DNA of 64,000 bases. Origin: Styela clava (lineage: Eukaryota; Chordata; Ascidiacea; Stolidobranchia; Styelidae). A model generated the notes under the pieces. It ran no database searches. It had not been told where the DNA came from and worked only from the letters and a program-made list of their open reading frames with translations. Location of the stretch: NCBI RefSeq assembly GCF_964204865.1, contig NC_135257.1, positions 868,001 through 932,000 on the forward strand, read 5' to 3'. This document shows, in pieces, positions 36,218-49,400 of the stretch. How positions within the stretch are numbered: position 1 is the first letter of the stretch; the number at the start of each line of letters is the position of its first letter. The translations under genes were made by a program, and so were the position numbers.

Positions 36218-39200
36218 CTCAACAAGCTTGGATTTTTTTGTTCAGCATTTTATCTTTTGTACCTTTTGTTGGCAATGTCTAGACTAGAGCATTTCCTGCT
36301 TGTCTAGCGCGTTCTTTTATATTTGTTTTAAATATGGTTAATTTGTATTTTCAAGAGGAAGATTTGTTTGTTATTGCGTTTAACAAAATTGCATCCAGAC
36401 ACTCCTAGTTGTATTTATCTCGCAAGGGCACGGTAGAGAGTCAGATTACCAATAAGATAGTTCATCATCGATTGGCCAAACTTGAAACACACAAGAGATG
36501 CCATTAAAACCGAAAAAGGTTTTAAAACAAAAGCTTTTCTAAAAACGAACCGACTAGTTGGTTCTTAAAATGATATTACCACACTTCAACGAGCCTTCTT
36601 TGTGAGAATTATCTGAGTCAAAGATGAACGAGATAGCGGTCAAAGACCGCCGACTTATCGATCATCATACTTCGCTCCGACTCAATAGCGACACCGCGTG
36701 TCCCATCACTAATTAAATATTAACTCGCTGATTATACAACATAATTCATCCGAAAAAGTCCTCTGGTCCGAGATATGATGAATGCACATGCAAAATTTGG
36801 AGCAGATTCAAGCTTGCTTTCGTGAGATATCGCGTAACAAGAAACAAACAGACAAATACCTATCAACATACTTACTGGTTCAATACGAATAGACTATTAG
36901 CATTATATGATTATACTGGTTATCAAAGGTTGTTCTAAACTGGTTAAAATGTAAAATAAATTATCTTATTGGATATGCAATATATAGAAATATTCGAATT
37001 CCATGACGATCATGGTGTTACAGTCAGGCGTGACCAAAACGATTCGAAGTCACTGTTTGGAATCCGCATGTTAAACAAGTGGAAAGTAATCAATTCTGAT
37101 CAACATGATCGTGCGCACACTTCCTGATAAATCATATGCCCAAGATCGCTTCTTGGAAAAATTGTAAGCAGCCATTTATAATCTGGCGTTTTTCTTGAAT
37201 GTTAATCACAAAAAGCGATTTTAAGTTCATCCATGAAATTTTCCTTAATAATTTTTATGAAACATGAATAATGGACGGGACCTACTAGTCCATGTAAAAC
37301 AACAGCCGTTAAACATATTTTCTCAAACTTGGTGATGATTCCAATTTCACGCTTGAAATCAGAAGCTCAGAAGTCTAATACGTCATCATATATTATCATG
37401 GAGCAGGAAGTGTATTTTTCCGTACAAACTTTAAACCGACTTGAAACTAGCCTTATAACCCTAAATGTTATAAACTAATTTCATACATTACGGATACAAC
37501 CAATATGAGTGGCGGTAACTTACAAATGGGATTTTTATTTGAATACTACCAAATCATATTCTGGAGATGTCGTACTTTTCGAATTGCGACCATCAATGAA
37601 AACCGTCTGCGGAATATAATAATTGTGTACGTCATTATTAATTTGTAAGGTTCTCTGCTTTGGTTTTATCGTTCAAGTGCATAATCTAACATATATGAAC
37701 TTTTGGAATGCAATCAGACCATTTTTCCTAATTTAACAAATACATATTTATCAGGAATTGTCCAGATTATTGATTGACAGTTGATCATGAAATTCCGATG
37801 TTCTGTTTTAATTAGTACAGACGCCAAGTTGCTAAATATAACCTCATTCCGCGGCGGTATTTCAAAGTTAATTTTTGCACCCATTGTGCAAATTTGAACG
37901 CTATTGTCTTCGTGAAAAGTAGAGCCAAACTGCGAAATCGAGGGTGGTATCGCGCCTTTCTGGTCCGTACCCCGTTGGGTTCTGATATCGCCGCGTCGAC
38001 ATTTCCTTCTTATACGAGGGGCTACTTGAAAGTAAATTCATTTTTGCGCGGAACTCGCTGGGAGATAAATTTAAAAAAGATAATTTAGACCAGATTCAAA
38101 AGACAATGAATTATATTGTCTTCAAATTCAATGACATAAAAAAGACAATAGACAAGACAAGATTGGGAGCACTGGATGATTAAAGCAATGAAGATTGTGT
38201 AGAATGTATAGGACTGTATTTATATTTTGCTACAATAGGGAAATTGAGCCCATTGTAAAAGGAAAGAGTTGATACTTGACATCATATGATGTAGTTTAGC
38301 TAGAGCGGCCAATCACGCAAACATGAATAGGATAACTAATTAGTTTTCTTCGAAACTGATCAGTTAAAAAAATATATCTTCTCTGAGGAAGTAAAAAAGT
38401 ACGATAAGAAGTGAGTACGCTAATGATATTATCCTATCGAGACATATTAATACCGAAAGCGAAAGAGAACGCAATGCTTATATTAGGTTATCCGTATAAC
38501 CATGTTACTCTCTTTATATAGATATATCATCTGGAATTTCGATGCGTTGTCAATGCAAATTATTTTTTCCACGAAATATTGCAAATTCGCAATAAATGTG
38601 GAATTAGTGGTATTGGTAATAATCATGTACACAAAAAAATGCTGTATTATTAATATCCAAACGCTAATATCCAATCCTTATAGATTATCACCGGATCACC
38701 GTACGCGTACGATGCCTCTGGCGGAAATGTACGAAACCTGGCCTTAGAAAGCTAGAGCAAACTGCAATAGCTACAATGACGCATACGATAACTCTGAATT
38801 AAAAAGCGCCCAAGTTTTACTATTTCCAGCACCTGAATCATAAAATTAAGGCAAGGCTGGTTTTGATTTCGAAAGAAAAGAACAATTTAGTTGATTTGAT
38901 AGATACCACAAATTTGCGACCCAAATTAAATTGAAAGTGGCGCTATCGGGAATACACAAATATGCACCCTATATATTGAATCATTCCGTCCGTGCACTTG
39001 GCTTATCTGATCGTCATAAATTGAAGTGTCTGAAGTGTGATAACAGAATCGATAAATTTTAGTTCAGATGATTCTTTATGTTGCGTTCATTATTATTTCC
39101 GCGTATCGTTTCTCCCAGATCCTATATTTTTAGAATCGATTCAAAACTTTGTCTTCGTCGCTGAAAGAATGTTTTGGCCCCACAGCTGACGAGATTTAAG

Positions 39201-40430
39201 GTGCCAATAAGTACGCCCCCTGACATCCTGGCGAATTTCGTTCTATGCCATGCCATTCCATTTCCTTGTTTAAATTCTACAGGTTGACATATTTATTTGT
39301 ACTTGTGGTTTGGACGGACATATATTTAAGGCCACTTTATGGCATAAAAACGTATAAAATTGTCTTGGTTTCCTTCTGCCCCGGTTGAGGAAATTTATTC
39401 TCTCATTCTCTCATTCCTATCTTTGTTTCCTAAACGAGAGAGGCGGCGTCTCGCGGCGAATAATAAAGAAACGGAAAGATACGCGAAAAAATGGCGACGA
39501 ATAATGAAATCAGGAAATTGCTCAAGATCTACGAACAGTCTGGCCGATCAGTTGAGCTGGCGACCGGTGTTCGCCTCGGTATCTCGACACTCCTTGGTTT
39601 TTGTCGTAATTACATGGTATTTCAGACTAATGTCATCGGTTTAGGCAAAAGGAAACTGATCTAATAAGATAGTTTTGTTCAACATAATACGGTAGTGAGA
39701 GTTTCTAGCACAAGATATAGAAAAGTTTGTAATTTTTAGAGTAGCCAATTGGTATTTTGAGAACAAGATTATTACGATTTTAATTACACTTGAAGCATAC
39801 GAATAGTTTTTGATGTAAACGTTATCTGAAGTGTCATTATGTTCTGTAAATGTACTTTAAAGAGACAGAAAATCCCATATGGATAGATTGAAGTATGCAA
39901 CCTTATTTAAATTTGGAGTTTGCCCAAATGCTGAAATGATTGTTGTATTACATTTTCAACGGACAATTCTCAGCAGTCTGATGTGAGTGGTTTGGTATAT
40001 CACGGCACGATTCTAAGAAAGTTGCATATGATAACATGAGATAACTATTAAATTCCCCATTGTTCAAATAAACGTAAATGAAGTGTGCAAATCGGAAGCC
40101 ACAAAATAATGCTACGGATCTTCATCATATCGATGGCGAACGAATTTGGTATATTACACACTAACCAAGTACAGAAGTATCTAACTTGGCATGGCTGGCA
40201 TAATTCAGTAATTTGAATAAAGTGCGCCAGTCACACCAAATAACGTAACATGCTACTTTTTGTTTTCAGTTACCATTCACAGGGGAAAGTTGTCTCGCCC
40301 TAATTGTGTGGGTACTTTCTTTCAAGTTAATGAATTGGTAATAAGATCGACAGGACTAGAACTTGATCGACCATTTACTTGCCGATAAGAGGAGGTACCA
40401 TCTAGTTGGGAGTGTTTCAAGGCGGTAAAA
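36218..40430. other. Intergenic, 5' flank of the laminin gene
   Basis: No gene is supported. Possible polyadenylation signals for the GCNT gene are ATTAAA at 36712 and AATAAA at 36955. Two patches are richer in G/C and CpG than their surroundings, 37900-38060 and 39425-39600, and could be regulatory or remnants of repeats. A GATAAG lies at 40384-40389, 42 bases before the laminin ATG; its relevance is unknown. Confidence 0.45.
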
Positions 40431-43400
40431 ATGGTACGCCTCAGGATTCACATAGTAGTAGCTTGTTTCGGCATTCTGGGGTCTGCTCTAGTGAATTGTA
40501 TGAGCGAATGTTATAATCCCAAAACGGGTGATCCCCAAGTCTGTATACCACCCTTTGTAAATGCCGCTTTTGGCAAAGTAGTTGAGGCAACGAACACTTG
40601 TGGACAAGGGGGAAAAAAAGAACAATATTGCCTACAAACTGGCGTAACTGGCGTAAATAAGTCGTGTCATTATTGCTACGAAAGAGATTCAAGTCAGCGC
40701 CACGATGCATTTCTTTTAACTGATATTAATGACGAGAGGAGACCAACGTGGTGGCAATCACAGACTATGCTCTTCGACGTCCAACATCCTGCAAAAGTTA
40801 ACTTAACACTTGAATTAGGTAAGTCTTTGTTTGGTGTATTATTACTTTGTTCATGTAAATGTAAATGTTTTACAAGGACAGGGGTGATTTTGTGATCTAG
40901 ACTCAAAATGCTACAGTTCCGTCAACTTTCGTCATTTTAAAAGTTAAATTGAAATGAATATGAACAATTTGTGCCGACTGAATTTTTTTTACAATTAGAA
41001 TCTAAGCTTGAAAACGAGCCACTGTGCCAGTAGCATGTATTTGCATTGTTAATGTGCTATTGCAGTAGTAACTCTTTGCGTATTGACACGAAATTCCTGA
41101 TTGTCTAAATTAAATATTTAGAATGTTTAGTCTTCTCTGTGACCTAGTTAGGTATTTTAGCGCTTGGTGGTAAAACAATAGTCAACGCAAAGGTGTGATA
41201 ACCCCTGTGTTTACCTAACGGAAACTTCACAGACGGGATTGAGTGTCTATCCCAAGCTTAGCAGGATAGGCGGTTAGACTAATTATCGTTCATCAAATCT
41301 CATTTCTCAGTTTAGACGTAATTCTCGTCTTGTTTGTTGGCTAACGGATTAGTGAAGAATAATTAGCAGTTACAGTTAGATACTTAATTGTTATTTGTTG
41401 ACTATTTGATTGATCAATAATCATTTGCCGCTCTATTCGATGGTCATGTCATTTGTAACCACAGAATGGTTCAGAAGCATCATTTTGCCATCCATCAGGA
41501 AAATGACACGTTTTCAAAAAATGTTGTCGTCTCCACTATGCATACCGGTCAGTTGGTGTGAGAAAGCCTAATTTTGGTCCGGGGTGGGATATCTAATTTC
41601 CTTCTAAGTTTATTTTGAAACAAAGTGTTTCTCGACTCTCGAGATGTCAATGAATCGAAAACCTTGCCGAGGAAACCAATAGGTCGAGTGTTTCCTTGTT
41701 TGACGGAAACACGGAGCTAGGTTTTTGTCCATCGCAGCCATTCTCCGCTCGATTCACTGACCGTAAATAGCACCCCGACGCTATAATTAAATTGACACAA
41801 TTTTTACGGCGAAGCCAAAATCAACTGATGTTCTAAGACGTCTGTTCAGAAAAGCTTTGATTACAACAAAACCGTCTCGCTCTCCGACTATCAATATAAT
41901 TTTCAAATTTTTGTAAACTTTGACTTATTAGGAAACTCTGTTAATAGTTTACCATCGGCTGGTATTCAATTTTACATTAATAGTATTGGCATATGATGTA
42001 AGATCTGTTATCTTGTGGCATCGAATAATTAGTTTATAGTCTTATAGACAACGATTAAATTACTCCTATTCAATTAACGTCCTTGCGTTAATGTTCTTAT
42101 TACATATCCACATCAAGCTAAAGCTGGATGAACGATAATTGAAATTGATAACGTTTAATATATATAAATGACATCAATTAAACAAAATATGTGGATTACT
42201 TGAAAAGCTTTCCTAATAAATTAACGACCCTTTTATTTTAATATTCAAATTAAATATGCTGCCGTTTTCAATTAGGTAAACACGTCCCACGATATGACAC
42301 GGCTGTTTATATTCAACTAAGAAATATGGCCAAAATATATTCTCCACAATACAGGAAACGCTTCTAGACATTTCCAATAATTTCGGGAAGATCAGCAGAC
42401 CTCACTATAATCATTGTCAATTATTTTTTCTTTCAACAATCTGTAACCTCAGTTTGTTAACGAATGACCGTGTCTGAGTGAAATTATTTTTCTGATCCCA
42501 AGCAATAGATAAACGATACCCAGTTATGTAGTTGAATAATATATAAGAGCAAGTTTATTCTTCCTCCCCTATAAAAAGCGTATTCTTTTGAGAATGTCGA
42601 AATTCGATTAAAGGTTTTCTCATTATGGAGAGCTTGTAAATAGATATCTACAAAACTGGTGAAAATAATTTCGTTTATACTCAAAAAATATTTGAGGCAT
42701 TTATTTTTTTTTCGTAAATTATTTCGAGAAGTGATGTGCCATTATAAATCGGAAGGTATCATTTTCATTTCAATTGCTTATTTAGTTAATCGTTATCTTT
42801 AGAGGTGTGGACTTTTTTCACTATCAAGTCGGTTATCTTTGCACATTTAATATTGCTTCGACAAATATGCATCGGACATTAATGTCCTTAATATCCAAGA
42901 TTCGTTGGTGAATAATGTGTAAGAACAAAATAAATAACTGTGACGTTGGCAGTCTACGTAATATTAATAACTATATAATCTTAATCTGAGATTTATTTAT
43001 CAAATCTAGAATTCATTAACCACTTGAACCAGTAATATGCTTCTTTATGGTCCGTGTATAACAATTCATATTTACTGGTTATGTGGGCGTGGATTGGCGC
43101 AGATCAGCTCAATAAAACGTTAGTACGACATTGACGTGAAGTTTGGTTTCCTTACGTTTTTGTTCTTGACTTCCAAGTTGATATTATACGCGTAATTCGA
43201 CGATATGAATATTTCACACATTTTGTAGAGCACACTGACAGCTTTCAAGTCGCCAAGGCCACTTTTTCACACTAAAGCCTCATACAAGTCTGTAAGCAAT
43301 ACTTCTTTACGGTAATCCTTTGACGGATTTATACTAATTATAATACTCCAAATATATATTTATCTATTTACAGTGCATTCCAAGTATTCTCCGTCTTTAG

Positions 43401-46400
43401 CGATCATAATATTTTTTAGACTATAGTACTCAATCTACAGATTGTCGTAATTGGTAAATACATCATGACTATGAAGATATTAGTGTTACGAAAGTATGGC
43501 ATTCAATTTTTGACAATGGAATTAAATATAATCTACGGTATATGAGATTGTGCAACGTATCTTACGCCTTAATGCCCCGAAGGGTATGTCCGGTATATAT
43601 AGCTATAAATGAAAGATTATTGTGTATAGTTTATGGTAAAACATTGCGCAAAACTGAATAGACCGCTTTCGGCCACGAAGATAGTAATTTGGAAAAATTT
43701 GGCAATATTCCGTTCCATTGTTGCCATATTTTCTATTTTGGAAGCGCCGGTTGCGTTATAGTGTGACATTCTTGTCATAATAGGCGATTATACTGCACTT
43801 CTCAATTAGAACTTTTTGGAATTTTGATCTTTAAAAATTACACACAATTTTGTTATTTGGCTTAATCAGTTTTATTGTATGCCGTCGTGTTTGTGGCTTT
43901 TATAATGACCTTCACATCACTCCTTAGTTGTCTTGGCCATAAGTTTTGATTGGCAAAAATACGTATGCTTCCCATTTCACTGTTGCATTGTGAATTTTAC
44001 ATTATATCGGCTCTTCAAATTGAAACCTGCTTCCGTTGTCAAATGCTTTTGTTGGCTTTCCGCCGGGTCACTTAAATATACCAGCAAGGACAATAAGACT
44101 ATTCAAAATGACAACAAAGCGACCACCGCTCCTAATTATCAGTTTTTAACTTTTCTCAAATCCCCTTGGTAATTTAGTAATTACTATTGCAGGTGCACGT
44201 TTGTCTGTTGTCTGCTCTAGTACTAGAATTATTGTCCATAATAACTACTGTTTAGTCGATGATTAGCCAAGTGCGGTTTCCTAAACAAGAAGTAGTGTAT
44301 TTTTGACTGGGTGGTAATTGTGATGAACGATTTTATATAATTAAGGTTGCAATGTTTATGATTTATTTTATATATGTTAAACCGAGAATCTGGTTAGTAC
44401 ATACTTTCTGATGTTTATCCAACTAGTATGTACATGTTTGTATACCCACTATCACCAACAAAATGTATATTTGGTTACGATGTATAATAAAACATTAATG
44501 CATAATTACTATGCTTAGTTTATCCTGATTTCATTTAGTACATTCCCCGATCGTATCAACTATTTCATGTCTAGTCACAAAAGAATAATCATTCTTATTT
44601 TCAATCGGAAAATCTTTTCTATATACATCCGAAACGGAAATAACTAGACTTTGAATCATTCAGTTGTCGAACCATATCAGGAAAGCTATTGTCTCAAATG
44701 ACAAATTGCGGAAAGACAATGGCCTCTTATTCAGAACAATATTTTCATACTTTCTTTAGCTATCTTTACCTTGTCATAGCAGTATTCATACATACATGAT
44801 ACAAGTACATACAGGAAGCCTCAAAGGTGTGCTAGCTAACGGTTATTTAATTATTATCCATATGTTCAGATATGAAATGGGCCACTCTGCATTATAACTA
44901 TGTTTTGCGATAACTTGCAGAAAAAATTGTCGATCTTGTATGTATGAACGGAATAAACCAATATAATCGCATATTTAGAATACGCATCTCAACAGATCAC
45001 ATCTGTACATCTGAGGTGCTTGTAATAGTTGTTCCATTTCGGGCTTAAAAATTGACACTCGATTTCATTGATCGCTGTAAAAATCTATCTTGAATTAAAA
45101 TATATTTCACAGCTAGAAAGCGCGACTTGCCAAACGTCCCCTATTACCTCTTGTTCCCGTGAACTATTTTTGGATAAATGCTTCCGGTTTGGCCAAACAA
45201 TGCCGTTTGCACGCCGATCGCCCATGTTAAAATCTTCCGTTCGTGCCTTGTTGAGAATACTTACCTGTTTAGCACGAGAGACATGAATCAATCGCACCAC
45301 TAACTCAAATCCCCTGACGGTGAATAAATTTGACAAGGACTACATTTAGCCCATGAGATATTTACATACACGAAAGTAAACTATAATTCTTGACAGGATC
45401 ATATTTTAACTAGCACTTTAAGGGATTAGATGCGCTAATCCTTGATACATTTCGAACAACATTTCCGTTATTTGCTTTCGTGTATTTACGTATGCCACTC
45501 TGCGTCCCAGCCGGTGTTTGTGCTCATGGATAAGGATGCTAAGTATGATTACTTAAAAGTATTCGATTTTTATCCGATTCCTAAATTTTCGATTCCGATT
45601 CTCGGTTCCGAATCTCGATTCCTAAACATATCTTACCGAGAAAACATACCCACCTAAGCAATACCTTATGACATGAGAGAGCGGTGTTCTGACATATGGA
45701 CGGACAAGGAGGCCAAAACTAAGTAGTATGGGTATCCAATCTGCCACAGGAGACAAAATCGAACAAAAAAGAATATTTGAGAACCCACAGAGATTTTAGA
45801 AATGAATAAACGTAAAAGCCTTCTAGCGAATAATATATATATTCGTCGTATAAACTCAACATAGCATTAAAGCAGTTAATACATTATATGTGGAGGAATT
45901 GTCACAAAACGTTACACATTATATTGTTTGCAAATTGCAATCCAAGTTTTAACCTCGAGAATCGATTCCAGTGCATCGGAATCGATTCTGTAATCGAATC
46001 CGGACTCGATTCCGCCGTCCCTACTCATGGATAACATTTTGCGCCGTTCCCGTTTTGCATATTGTTTTGCCTGCAAATGTCACAATTTTATCGCCCAGTG
46101 ACGTTATGGTGACGTAATTAGGAAGTTGTTATGGGGATGATAAGGAAGTAATTGTGACTGTGATTTCATTTTTAGACGATTTGACACCTAAACTTTATCG
46201 GCATTTTGCACTATTTGCAGAGTAGTTTAAGAAAAATTTCGAAAATGTCGCGTGCAAAAATAGTGTAACTTGTAAATGAATAGGCAAAATCAAAATCATA
46301 CTTTTGTTCCGATTTTTTTGGAATTCAGAGGTAATTTCACGTTTTTGTTCAATGAGTTTGGTTCCCGTGCGTGTTACATGCAAGCAATCTTCTTCAGTCA

Positions 46401-49400
46401 GAAATATATAGTAAGGTCATTTGAAATTTCGCCTGGTGAACTTTGTGTAACATAAGGCTGTGTTGGGTAATTTATTTGCGTGGTTCGCGGTTACACACCC
46501 CGGCATTTGGGACCCATTATAATCAGTTATGCTTCTGTTCGCATTATATTGCCAACTTTTAAAATATACCAAGTCGACAATTACCTGCCAAAATGCTCCA
46601 TTTTTAGTAAAATAATACGCCTCCCGTGATACATTCAAATCAGTGTATTAATCTGTAGTTTGATTACAAATTGTACGCGGTACATGTTTGATCTATCTAA
46701 GACGTGTGGAATGGGTTAAGGTATTAGAAATTTGAACCAGGAATTTGTCTAGACCACAACCTTCCCCAGCATTCTCTCTGTAATTTACATGGTTACGCAG
46801 GTCATACATTAGTGGTTAGGATGTTATGCTTACTTTTTCAATGTCATAATTAAATGGGATGGGATTAATGTACTAGGAACTAGGGGGATGTGAGCAATAT
46901 AAATTTGGTACGTTTGTATATCAGGCTATTTCTCTTCATATATAAACGAACTCATATTGATCATATTTTCTTATTGGGTAAATTATTAGCACATTGACCG
47001 GGCGCGGTTTGCGTTCATCTGGAGATATTTGAGCTGCGTTAAGTATTTTGAACCTGGACTGTCTATAATTCTAGTTATGTGAATATATTTTTTGATCATC
47101 CGTGAACCACCTGTGATTAAGTCAGCCGCTGGGAAACCTTGACTCAATCACGTAAATGCAATAACTAGTACACAGCTACTCCCATATTGGGATTTACAAT
47201 TCGCATATCTGCCGAAAACTATATTATATTTCTCTGTAGGATACAATTATAAAGTTAATTTGAGACAGCGTGCCGCCGGGTTTCCTTTATTAAAATTTGT
47301 TGCCACAATCATTCGCAATTGTGCATCTTGCAGGATTTCAACCAATGTGGTTGCAGTGTGGTATACGTATTACCAACAATGCCCGGGGCATCCAGTCAAT
47401 GAAAAAGCAAATCCACAATCCTCAAAACTGGAGACTTTCTTTCGCATACCAAGCTCAATTTCGTCTTTTATACTACGTTAGATATTTGGGAAAAAAAGTC
47501 GTTTGAAGTCGACCTATTTGGACTTCTTTAGGCATATAGTATTGTTTGTGCTATATCATGTAAATTATAACGTTTGTCTCATATTCATCCTTGGATCGTT
47601 TTTGATCTTAATTGAAAATTTTCGACTACAAGTCGTTTTTGTGTCTAATCCTTTGGTGTGTGATCCCCTGTCGTGTTATAAAAAGGAAATTTGAAGTAGG
47701 ACGTCCTCAATTTTATTCCCATGGTGGCCGGATCGTCGTCGCGGATGTTTAGATTATTTTTTTGATTATTTTGGCATGCTTGGAATCTTACCCGCAATAT
47801 TATATATTGTTAATAACTGCGATATCAAACCACACGGGACGTAATGCAATGCGAGATTAAAATGTATTTCCACACGACTTCTTACGCAAGACCTCTTCAT
47901 ACACGCGTTTGTCGTCTGTACTCACCGTAAGCCTATTTTAACCAAGTGTGACGCAAGTAGGCTACAGTAGTATATCGACGCGAATGCCGCGATATTCAAC
48001 TTTTATGGTATTCAACTAAGAGTACACATAGCTTATGTATAGGTTTGTCTCTGAATTCATCATTCTAAAATATTGTTTATCGATACATGGGGCTTCATGA
48101 ATTTACCAATTATTCCAAATTCCGGAAGACATCCGAGCCTATATATAATGACTTAAAATATTGCATGCATTTAATGCATCGGTCAAGCTAAATACCAAGA
48201 TATTTACTAATTTTGGTAGGGGCCTTCTGACCCGACTGATATTCGACCATGGCATGATTTCAATGATTTAGACCAGATTTCCAAATATATATCTTTTTAA
48301 TACTTCATTGAACAGCATTATATTTCGTCTACCGCAAATACAAATGACCTTTTCCTTTTATGACTTCGCAAACTTATGCCAAGCACGCTATATTGTTCGT
48401 GTGCTTTATACAGCATCAGATAATAGTTAAAAACTTTGCAAAAATAATGCTTTAATTAAAAATCATAATAATAATGTTTTCAATGCCGGGAGTGTATAAA
48501 ATGATCGAAATTTGAATACTACTCGCGACCTTAGATATATGCCTTAAATTGCTGACTAATTTTAATTCCATTCAGACGTTCTATTTTAAAAACAAAAAAT
48601 GTTCATTTTCTCTATTCCTACATGTGAGCAAAATGTATATACTCGACTCATATTCTTCATTTTTGAGATTCTACAAGCCTTCAATGACATTTTCAGTAAT
48701 TTTTGCAGTCGCCCATTCGTCGTTAGATTACGATGTTTGCATATTTAGCATATTGTCTGCGGAAGCTGTTGGAGCATGACGCCAAATTGTTGAGGCGTAT
48801 GAAGCTCCTTGCACATTGATGCTTCAATTTTCGTCCGTATTTTTTTTTTCGATTCATTCACCAAATCATACCGCACATTAGAAGATATTGTGTTATATTA
48901 TTTTGTAATGGTTGAATATTTTTCAACTCTTTTAGTGAATATCTTCGTGTAGTCAGTGCTACGCTTTTAGGGTTTCATTTACATTTCGTTCTGCTTCATC
49001 ATGCCATAATATATGATTTTAATGTCGTCGTTGTTGCGGTTACAGTTATAATCCGAATAACCATTTGGATAGTAATTTGTTTACATTCGCAGTGTTGTTT
49101 TTTTACTCGTTGCAAATATATTTATATATTGTGAGCGTAGCATATGAGCTTACCCGGCAAATTTACGGCGAATGACCGACGTATATTCCGCTGAAACGAG
49201 GCAAAGTCGAACAACTTCTCAGCTTTCCGAACCTAGACTATTCATTTCCTGTGCGCCTCTAGTTGGGCGCGCGCTGTCTGAGAGAGAAGAGTGGGGCGCG
49301 TCTCACTTTTCCCACACCTGAAGTCGCGTTGGTTGTTTCTTTAAAAACCCACAATTTCCTCATTTTTGTTCAGGTATACCACTTTTACTTACTAGAAATT

